From CAYWXK01 sp964462515 (GTDB lineage Bacteria > Planctomycetota > Phycisphaerae > Sedimentisphaerales > Anaerobacaceae): 64,000 nucleotides of DNA. The notes under the pieces were generated by a model. It did not search any database and was not told where the DNA came from. It saw nothing but the letters and a program-made list of their open reading frames with translations. The position numbers and the translations under genes were made by a program. How positions within the stretch are numbered: position 1 is the first letter of the stretch; every line of letters starts with the position of its first letter. The stretch is from the NCBI GenBank assembly GCA_964462515.1, contig CAYWXK010000012.1:28317-92316 (forward strand), in the 5' to 3' direction. Below, piece by piece: positions 1-7,657 of this stretch.

Positions 1-1934
1 GCAAATCCATCCTCATACTTAACGCGCAGCGTCAATCTATCAAATAAATCCGCCTGTCCCTCCTCAAGGTTGAATTTAAACCGTGTCCACAGCGTTGCGT
101 TAATACCCTTCATATCTGTCTTCACGTCTGTGGCAATGTCACCGGTGTCCGACACGTTGTCGAACACAGCCGTGCACAGCACGCCGTCAGAGTGCGATGT
201 AACACACATTCCGATATATACGTCTTGAGCCATCGTGATGGTCGTCTCGCCTCGTTGCGTCCAGTCTATTCCGTTAGGCGACACATAACCGGTGAACGTG
301 CTGCCGGTCCGCTTAATCCGAACCCAATAAGGTGCCGTCATCGAACCACTGTTATCCGTACCCATGCTTCCACCGGTATCGGTTCGCCATTGGAAAGCTG
401 TCCCATTGCCCGGCGTTACAACCGTCATCGCATGTTTTGAGTAACCGTCGAGCGTCTCTCGAATCATTACGCCGGCCTTCGCCCATTCATTTGTGTTCGT
501 CATACTGGACACACGGGCCGCCAATTCACCATCGCCCTTCAGAGGAGCATATACATAATAAAATGCATCCGGCAGCGGGTCCCATATATCGTCGCCGTCA
601 CCTTTTATAGTATAGACCCCGTTGTTAAGCGAGAACGAACCCGCAGCGGATGGGTCACCAATATCCTGACCCACTCGCTGCGGAGTCTTCATAAAGCCTA
701 TCGCGGTCTTCCCGGTCTTCCATCCAGTTTCGGTGAAGCCCACCGCTGTCCAGTTCTTGCCCGCATCACTGGAAACAGGCACATAATAGTAGGCAAGTGC
801 ACCCGTAGCCACCAACGTCTGGGCATACTGCGCTAGACCATAAGAAATGTCACCCAATTGCAATGGATACGGCACATACTCGTGCGCTACAGTAACCCCA
901 TCACTCGCCACCAGGTGCAAATACGCCCCGGAACCTCTTAGCTTGAAATTGGTGTGCAAAAGATGAGCCGGGTCACGACGGTTTAGTTCGGAAGCAAACA
1001 CAACTAAAAACGCACCGGCGTCAATGTCCATAGACGGAAATTGCCATACAGTCGGCGTGGTCTCGCCAATCGGCATATATTTTAGAGACCAGCCGATTAA
1101 ATCAACGCTCACGTCCGCCGGGTTGTATATCTCAATCCAATCCCAGAACTCTTGTGGGTTTTCCGGGTTAGGGTAGGCATTATCGTTGATAGCCATAAAC
1201 TCGCTGATAACTAAAGGCTGCACGTATGTGCCGGTTATGGTGGTGGTCTGATTGTCATTTATAATAACTACTCGGTCAGCCGGCTTGGTCCACCCCACAA
1301 CTTCATTAAACTCAACAGTGTGCGTATCAGCCGGCAAATTACTTATAGTTGTGCCGCTGGTTTGCCACGCTCCGCCATCTACACGCCATCGCGCACCGGC
1401 ATTTATGGCCGCCTGCGGAGCGATATTGACCTTTAACGAACCTCTTTGCTGAACGTATGTGACAACAAAGACGGTCAATTTGCCCTCATCAATCTGGACT
1501 GCCTGAATATTTGGCTCGGTCCAGCCGGAAACATTACTGAAATCAACGGAGTGCGAACCAACCGGCAAACAACTTGCAATCGAACCGCTGCTCTGCCACT
1601 CTCCGCCATCCACACGCCATCGTGCACCACCCTCAATGGCCTCTTGCGGCAAGATTGCAACCTGCAGCGAACCTTTTATTCCCCCTTCAAGCCAGTTATC
1701 AGATAACAATGTAAAATCAGATATGTTGACCTTGCCATCACCGTTCAGGTCGGCTATCCCGCCCGGGTTGGCCAGCCAGTAACCGGTAAAAATGTCAAGG
1801 TCCCATTCATCTACCTTACAGTTTCCGTCCAAATCCCCTATTGTGGCGTAAGCCATCCCTGACGGGAGCGAGCCAGCCACTCCAGTGGCCAAACATACTG
1901 TTAGCACTAATAAAATTTTCCCGGATATAGACAC
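1..1934 (-). CDS. Secreted lamin-tail-domain protein with N-terminal dockerin-like repeats (3' part missing)
   Basis: The frame is open from a GTG at 1934 to the window edge, so the C-terminus is missing. The start follows AAGGAG by 8 bases and gives a signal peptide ending near MAYA. Straight after it come two calcium-loop repeats (GDLDGNCKVDEWDLDIF and DLNGDGKVNISDFTLL), i.e. a dockerin-like pair at the N-terminus. Then follow two repeats of about 75 residues containing GARWRVDGG (PEGA-like), then a lamin-tail-like stretch (VISEFMAIND, WDWIEIYNPADVSVDL). The last visible part contains KGDGDDIWDPLPDAFYYVY and resembles a concanavalin-like domain. It is probably an exported surface or matrix protein. 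The substrate is unknown. The next gene downstream on this strand lies outside the window. Confidence 0.8.
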   Translation of the reverse strand, partial: MSISGKILLVLTVCLATGVAGSLPSGMAYATIGDLDGNCKVDEWDLDIFTGYWLANPGGIADLNGDGKVNISDFTLLSDNWLEGGIKGSLQVAILPQEAIEGGARWRVDGGEWQSSGSIASCLPVGSHSVDFSNVSGWTEPNIQAVQIDEGKLTVFVVTYVQQRGSLKVNIAPQAAINAGARWRVDGGAWQTSGTTISNLPADTHTVEFNEVVGWTKPADRVVIINDNQTTTITGTYVQPLVISEFMAINDNAYPNPENPQEFWDWIEIYNPADVSVDLIGWSLKYMPIGETTPTVWQFPSMDIDAGAFLVVFASELNRRDPAHLLHTNFKLRGSGAYLHLVASDGVTVAHEYVPYPLQLGDISYGLAQYAQTLVATGALAYYYVPVSSDAGKNWTAVGFTETGWKTGKTAIGFMKTPQRVGQDIGDPSAAGSFSLNNGVYTIKGDGDDIWDPLPDAFYYVYAPLKGDGELAARVSSMTNTNEWAKAGVMIRETLDGYSKHAMTVVTPGNGTAFQWRTDTGGSMGTDNSGSMTAPYWVRIKRTGSTFTGYVSPNGIDWTQRGETTITMAQDVYIGMCVTSHSDGVLCTAVFDNVSDTGDIATDVKTDMKGINATLWTRFKFNLEEGQADLFDRLTLRVKYEDGF

Positions 1935-2130
1935 TGAACTATCTCCTTACCAAAAAGAAATCAAAAATTAAAAATTAAATTTCAAAAATAAGGAACTCCA
2001 CAATTTTGATTTTTATCCGCCTCGGCGGATTTACATTTTGCATTTTGAGATTGTTTTCCTTTACGTTTTATCTGCCTGCACCTGTGTTGCCTGCACAGGT
2101 TACGCAGGCACAGGTGCCTACGTTCAACGT
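1935..2130. repeat. Short intergenic region with two hairpins
   Basis: An AT-rich stretch with simple A/T repeats (around 1960-1990) is followed by a small hairpin ATCCGCC/GGCGGAT near 2018. A larger stem-loop lies at 2078-2117, with outer arms GCACCTGTG and CACAGGTGC, inner arms CCTGC/GCAGG and a 9-base loop. It sits just downstream of the CotH gene. No T-run follows it on the minus strand, so it looks more like a dispersed repeat than an intrinsic terminator. Confidence 0.45.
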
Positions 2131-5100
2131 TCAAAGGGTGCCAGGGGTTGGTTCAGCCCCTTCCCAGTTAGACGGGTCATTGCCCGAATGATACTTATCG
2201 ACCAAGATTCTCTGCAGGGCATCGCCATCACCATCACCAGACTCCGGCCACGGCGCAAAATCACCATAAATCACTTCATCTACAATTACCCAGGATATTG
2301 GGTCGCCTTCCAGGTCCGGCGCCTGAGGTCTTTCCAGTGCAAGTCGTTCCCCTCCATTTGAAAGGTCTCCCGACCACGGCCCAATGATGTCCACGCCGGC
2401 AACCAATGGGCCCGTATTATATACAGCCTTAAAGGCATCAAGCCGACTGCTCTCTGTCACAGGGTCGAAACCCACCACAATCAATCTTTTGCCGGCAGGA
2501 ATCGACTTACCGCTGGGGAACGTCCAAGAAACCGCCCCATCCAGCTGCCACGGGCCTTGAGCATTTTGCAAAAGAATCGCCCCTCCTGTCGGATTATATA
2601 ATTCGATATACTCCTCGTTAGAATCCTGCGGATGATACATCAATTCATTTATCACTATCTCCAGAACAGGCTCAACATTTGCCGAATCCTTCGACGGCAC
2701 CATCCGGAACCAATACGCCTCACCGTCCGGGTAACGACCCAGAGAAATATTATTCTCCTGGCCCTTAAATCCGACACAGTCCACTATCCTATCCTGCCCA
2801 CCGCCGGGCAAATAAGATAGAACGACCTGCTCTCCCGCCTTGTTCAGGCCAAATCCAACGCTTATAGGCTTATGAAAATCAGTAACCTCATCAAAGCTAA
2901 TCCTGGCATAGCCTCCAATCACAACAGCAGGTATAGCCCACTTCTTCAAATCATCAAAGTCATCGCTGAGATACCAACTGCTATTTAGATTAACAGGCGA
3001 AGCACTATTATTGTAAAGCTCAATCCAGTCGTTTGAATCATACTCCGGATGCTGAGGGTCGGTATAATCGGTATGTGCCATAACTTCATTGATGACAACG
3101 CCAGCTTCAAGCTCAGGGTCATCCTGACCCGGCGAACCCTGTATGTATGTGCTGGCTCGCCAGTTCCCGCCATAATTTAAGGACCCATCAGGCTCGTCTA
3201 ATACTGCCGATTCCAAAGGCACTAACGAATGTCCCGCACCATCGGCTGCTATTGGCCAGCCGCGGCCGTCACCATACTCAAACTCGGCAATGGTTCCATT
3301 CCAGTAATCTATTAACTTTACGTTATCACCGCTATTTTTGAGATTATTTTGTGCGTTGTTTCTGTATTCACCGGCGATTTTGCCGGCCAAACCAGAACCG
3401 TAGCGAGATTGGAAAGCAGTCTTGTTCCTCACCACCAGGACAAAATCACCCGGGGCAAGGCTTGTAATACTGCTGCCGTTAAAATCAAATGTGATGCCAT
3501 CAACAAAAGATACATACGTCAGGTCCAGCGTTTCATCCCCGGTATTCTTCAATTCGACATATTCAAATTCATCATTGTCTGTTGGGTCACCGGCAGGCGG
3601 GTCGGGAGGATTATACATCACCTCGGTAATCCGCAGATTCTCCAGGGTCCCCGCTGCCAGCGTCTCGCCGGCCACAAATTGAACCGGAGATGACCAGTGA
3701 CTCCATCGCCCCGTGTTATCCTTCATCCGACAGCGAACTCGATATGTTCGACCGGGTCTAATCCCTGTGGCAGGAATCCTTATACTATTATTATACGGTG
3801 TAATCTCGCCGCTTTCCCATACCGGCTCAATCTCGTATTTACCTAACCCGGTTGGTCGAGGTGGCGGCAAGTGACACGGGTCAGCCGGTTTACCAATCAG
3901 ACGAACGTCAACAAAACAATCGCCACTATCACCCAGCGACGTGTTGACAACCTGTGCGGCAACTATATTAGTCCCTACGTTGAGATAACTGGCAGGGTCA
4001 TCAATCACGACTGATGTGAAATTGTGATTTTCCGTGCGATTGGGAACAGTATCGTCATGTGCCAGCTCTTCACCAGGGACGTTACCCCGGGCTGCTCGTT
4101 CTGTGTTAATCCAGACGTTTATACCATCATCATACTTGATATCCACTATCAGTTTATCGATGGCATCAAGGTCAGTTACTTCGAATTTTTTTCGCACATA
4201 TATTGTCGTGTAGTTGTATCTCATATCTAGTTCAAGCGGGATCCACGTCTCGCCATAGCCGATAGGCGTGTACAGCTCCGGCCAATCCAGGTCATAAAAG
4301 TCCAGCTTTCGCCACTCTCCCTGTACCACTGAAGGTTCATCGTAGCCCTCAAAATATCTCCATTTTGCACCTTCGGGTACCAGAATAATATCTTCAGTTG
4401 GCGGTTCGCCTTGAGAGCCAGCAGCCACCTCAGCAATTCGCCATTTCATCGCACCAAACGTGCCGTTACCCTGCGGGTCACTGAAGGGACTGACTTGAAA
4501 CGTCAGGGCATTAGATGGATAATTTGGCCCACAGGTTGCTGTCACCGTTGGCGTGCTCGGAATAGCGCTATCAACTGAACGGTCATTCATATAACTTTGA
4601 CGCTCAACCACAAAATCCTTCATAACCTGGAGCATCCCCTCAAAACTCCTCTCGTAGCCGCGCTCCTGGGCCTCTTCGTAGAACCGACCTGGGTATGCCT
4701 TATATGAGGCTGGCTGGTCAAGGTATGTTGGGTAGGCCGCCTCCCCCATAACCCAGTGGTAGTCCCACATAGCCCTGTCTGCATCCACAATAGAAAGTCC
4801 GCCGCCAGGGTCGTTGATAACAGATGCCAATTCATCGATTAACTGATTCGTCTGGTCAGAGTTGAAAAACAGGTCGCAAACCTCCCGCACACGGTTCTTG
4901 TTTGCAACACTGAATACCTCATAAGTAAATATGTTACTTCTGCTAAATTCGTCGTTTAATATACTACCGGTTCCTCCATAATATGTTGTCCAGGTCAAGT
5001 CAACGTCCCACGGTAATTGAGTGCACAGTTTGTATGTCCCCCACTGGGTTGTCGTCGGTATGGGATTAAAATAGTAATAAAAGTTCTTGCTGGTAATATC

Positions 5101-7086
5101 ACCGTGATGAATAGCCTGATAAATAGCATAATAACTATAATAACAGGGAAGATTTACTTTTTGCCCCCACCAATTGGCGACAGGATTACTGCCATATCCA
5201 TTCATAAATGCGGTAAGGTCCGAGTAATCCGTTACCTGGGTCGGCCCCTGGTTATTAAGCTCTCTTGTCCCGCTTTCTAACCTGTAAAGATTCCCGCTGG
5301 GCAGCTCGTGCTCATCTAAGAAGCGGCCATCCATCTGCTCGATGTTCATATAAAGTCCCCAGAAGTCGCCGTCGTATTGGGTGCCGCTGCTGGTTAATGG
5401 CGGATGCGCTGCATTGAGCGTCCCATCTTCATATAATTCATCAATAACCCTGAAATGCACCCAGTTGGTCTTTGAAGCCGGCACCCCTGCTATGTTGAAC
5501 ATCCCGAACGACACCGCCTCAAACATCCCCTGCTCGCCTCGCTGACCGAAGCTGCCCTGCTGAATGCAGGCGGAAAAATTAATCTTGGTCCACTGGCTCT
5601 TATATTTCTCACCATAGTCGTCGCGGGCCTGGAACCAATGTCCCCGGTTGAAATCAAACTTCCACATATTCTTGCCCATGGAATACCGCCAGACTCCTCC
5701 TCGCATACGGTAGCGGATGTGGTCATAAACCTCCCCATCATAAACCAGCGTCCCCCACCATTTGTAGTCCATACCCGCATATTTTTCCCGCCAGGTTGCT
5801 GTCTCAACGTCCGTTTTCTTACTTATAAAATGATAAACCGGAATGCTGCGCATCACCTCCGCAGGATACTCAACGACGGGCGTAACCCCCGGCTGAATAG
5901 CGCCCCTCCACGCCGGCACTCCATCATAAACAAAGTAAGCAAAATTCGGCTGAGTGTCATCCGCGTATGGCACCAGAAGGCTGCGATTTCCCGTATCCAC
6001 CACCGTAATACGATATCGCACTAACTGTCGGTGTATATGCAGGTCGCCCGGCATCTGCACAGTATAAATATCATCACCGGCAAACTCATCGCCATTAAGT
6101 CCATCATCATGCATCTCGATGTCAGTCCAATTTGTTTGATACTGCGCATCGTTGAAACTGATATAGCTGCCGGGATTCACCAACTGAAACCACAGTGTAA
6201 CATTGGCAACACCGTCAGGGTCGGTAACCTTAGCAGCTATCGTTACCGTTTCGCCTGACTTTGGCTGCCTGGGGGTGTGCTTGACCTGACGAATATGAGG
6301 CGGAATATTCTCAGCATAAACCGAATTTTTCGCACTAGGCGTCGGATAAGCTGAACGCCAGCTTCCTGCCAAATCGTTGTCAAAAAAAGGATTGACAAGC
6401 TGGATGGAATGACCTTTACCAGGCTGGGTTATCGGCACCGGGTCACCCACCGTCGGCCACGGAAATCCCGACTGGTAATCAACCTCATCAACTATATCCC
6501 CATTGGCATCGCGAAGCACAATCCTTTCACCATCATTGGATAAATTTCCCACAAACGGCTTATAAATCAAAGAAGAAGAAGTGCCATATTTACCGGTAAG
6601 CGTAACCGGCGTGACTGCAAGTGTAGGGTCCTCAGCAACGACAAGGTAGCCTCCGGCTCGCAATACCGTCCCATTCGGTAACAATATCGTCGGCATTGGA
6701 AATTTATAGGAAATGCCCGCAGAAAAATACCACCCGGAGATATTCACATCCACAGTAGTTGGGTTGTGCAGCTCGACATACTCGACCAGCTCGACCTCCT
6801 TATCAGGATTGTAGTGAATCTCATTGATGACAACCATCCCGCTCTTTTTATTCCAGTTGTTCGCCAGCACGGCCAAATCTGCCAGATTGACCCCGCCTCC
6901 GGGCTGCAAGTCCGCGTTACTTGCGCTATCATTCAACCACTCTTGGGCAAAAATGCTCAAGTCCTTAAAATCAACGATGCAGTCCCCGCTCAAATCACCA
7001 GCAGGACACCCTATCCCAACCGAACAAACCAAAACTATGATAAGTAGTATAGCAGCCGCCACCAAGAGCTTTATGGCTCTGAACAT
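2131..7086 (-). CDS. Large secreted CotH-type protein with lamin-tail domains and N-terminal dockerin-like domain
   Basis: A 1651-residue exported protein. I chose the ATG at 7086 because AGGAG lies 8 bases upstream; an upstream in-frame ATG at 7104 would place the SD inside the gene. A signal peptide or anchor (residues 1-27) is followed by a dockerin-like repeat (GDLSGDCIVDFKDLSIF) and a degenerate second one (DLQPGGGVNLADLAVL). Next comes a lamin-tail domain (VVINEIHYNP), then a CotH kinase-like region around residues 400-800 (WGTLVYDGEVYDHIRYRMRGG, GLYMNIEQMDGRFLDEHEL, PWDVDLTW). Three more lamin-tail domains follow (LRITEVMYNP, VVINEVMAHTD, IVINELMYHP). CotH proteins phosphorylate spore-coat proteins in Bacillus, but the substrate here is unknown. 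It is similar in build to the partial gene at 1-1934. Confidence 0.88.
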   Translation of the reverse strand: MFRAIKLLVAAAILLIIVLVCSVGIGCPAGDLSGDCIVDFKDLSIFAQEWLNDSASNADLQPGGGVNLADLAVLANNWNKKSGMVVINEIHYNPDKEVELVEYVELHNPTTVDVNISGWYFSAGISYKFPMPTILLPNGTVLRAGGYLVVAEDPTLAVTPVTLTGKYGTSSSLIYKPFVGNLSNDGERIVLRDANGDIVDEVDYQSGFPWPTVGDPVPITQPGKGHSIQLVNPFFDNDLAGSWRSAYPTPSAKNSVYAENIPPHIRQVKHTPRQPKSGETVTIAAKVTDPDGVANVTLWFQLVNPGSYISFNDAQYQTNWTDIEMHDDGLNGDEFAGDDIYTVQMPGDLHIHRQLVRYRITVVDTGNRSLLVPYADDTQPNFAYFVYDGVPAWRGAIQPGVTPVVEYPAEVMRSIPVYHFISKKTDVETATWREKYAGMDYKWWGTLVYDGEVYDHIRYRMRGGVWRYSMGKNMWKFDFNRGHWFQARDDYGEKYKSQWTKINFSACIQQGSFGQRGEQGMFEAVSFGMFNIAGVPASKTNWVHFRVIDELYEDGTLNAAHPPLTSSGTQYDGDFWGLYMNIEQMDGRFLDEHELPSGNLYRLESGTRELNNQGPTQVTDYSDLTAFMNGYGSNPVANWWGQKVNLPCYYSYYAIYQAIHHGDITSKNFYYYFNPIPTTTQWGTYKLCTQLPWDVDLTWTTYYGGTGSILNDEFSRSNIFTYEVFSVANKNRVREVCDLFFNSDQTNQLIDELASVINDPGGGLSIVDADRAMWDYHWVMGEAAYPTYLDQPASYKAYPGRFYEEAQERGYERSFEGMLQVMKDFVVERQSYMNDRSVDSAIPSTPTVTATCGPNYPSNALTFQVSPFSDPQGNGTFGAMKWRIAEVAAGSQGEPPTEDIILVPEGAKWRYFEGYDEPSVVQGEWRKLDFYDLDWPELYTPIGYGETWIPLELDMRYNYTTIYVRKKFEVTDLDAIDKLIVDIKYDDGINVWINTERAARGNVPGEELAHDDTVPNRTENHNFTSVVIDDPASYLNVGTNIVAAQVVNTSLGDSGDCFVDVRLIGKPADPCHLPPPRPTGLGKYEIEPVWESGEITPYNNSIRIPATGIRPGRTYRVRCRMKDNTGRWSHWSSPVQFVAGETLAAGTLENLRITEVMYNPPDPPAGDPTDNDEFEYVELKNTGDETLDLTYVSFVDGITFDFNGSSITSLAPGDFVLVVRNKTAFQSRYGSGLAGKIAGEYRNNAQNNLKNSGDNVKLIDYWNGTIAEFEYGDGRGWPIAADGAGHSLVPLESAVLDEPDGSLNYGGNWRASTYIQGSPGQDDPELEAGVVINEVMAHTDYTDPQHPEYDSNDWIELYNNSASPVNLNSSWYLSDDFDDLKKWAIPAVVIGGYARISFDEVTDFHKPISVGFGLNKAGEQVVLSYLPGGGQDRIVDCVGFKGQENNISLGRYPDGEAYWFRMVPSKDSANVEPVLEIVINELMYHPQDSNEEYIELYNPTGGAILLQNAQGPWQLDGAVSWTFPSGKSIPAGKRLIVVGFDPVTESSRLDAFKAVYNTGPLVAGVDIIGPWSGDLSNGGERLALERPQAPDLEGDPISWVIVDEVIYGDFAPWPESGDGDGDALQRILVDKYHSGNDPSNWEGAEPTPGTL

Positions 7087-7540
7087 TATCTTTTCTCCTG
7101 TCATACAAGCATATATATAAGACGCTATTGCTTCGTCACCTGTGACTTAAAATTTCGTCATTTCATCTGTGACAGAGCACTATATTGCATCCTAATATCT
7201 TTATCCTTTTACGTTCCTGATGTCTTCCAGTTCCTTAAGCCTTACCAGTTCTGCAAAATAGGCTTCCTACAAACCTTTACAATCTTTAGGTCCTAAAAAC
7301 CAACACACACATCAGCCTTACTTATTTTAACATAAAAGCGCTCTAAAATCAATGGTTTTGCCCTCCTGCAACGGCTGCCCCAAATAAAATCTGCTACGTA
7401 AGTCTTGTCCTTCTCACAAATTATCGGCATTATGACCGGAGGTCATTCTCAAAATTGGCAGGCAAAAAATTCGGTGCTCCTCAAACTACCTTTTACAACG
7501 TATCACCCAGATACTCCTTATTCCCACCGCAACTAAAAAA
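7087..7540. promoter_or_regulatory. Upstream region of the CotH gene, two TCAYCTGTGAC sites
   Basis: No gene is visible in this 450-base stretch. A perfect palindrome GTCAC-CT-GTGAC lies at 7135-7146 and a near copy, TCATCTGTGAC, at 7163-7173. They are about 28 bases apart and 50-85 bases upstream of the CotH start, a plausible place for an operator. A further small inverted repeat ATGACC-GGA-GGTCAT lies at 7432-7446. No convincing -10/-35 pair was found. The regulator is unknown. Confidence 0.3.
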
Positions 7541-7615
7541 TCGGGGTGACTGGACTTGAACCAGCGACCTCTTGGTCCCGAACCAAGCGCTCTAGCCAAA
7601 CTGAGCTACACCCCG
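7541..7615 (-). tRNA. tRNA-Pro (anticodon CGG)
   Basis: Read on the minus strand, a full cloverleaf is visible. The acceptor arm is CGGGGTG paired with CACCCCG, then A73. The D-stem is GCTC/GAGC. The anticodon stem is CTTGG/CCAAG with loop TTCGGGA, giving anticodon CGG. The T arm contains GGTTCAAGTCC. The C1-G72 pair is the usual mark of bacterial tRNA-Pro. CCA is not encoded; a T-run follows the 3' end directly and may serve as its terminator. Confidence 0.95.
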
Positions 7616-7657
7616 ATATAAATCAGAATTCTAACAAATCTCCCTCCAACTCGCAAC

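Noticed and set aside
2078..2117. Hairpin behind the CotH gene as intrinsic terminator
   Set aside because: No T-run follows on the minus strand.
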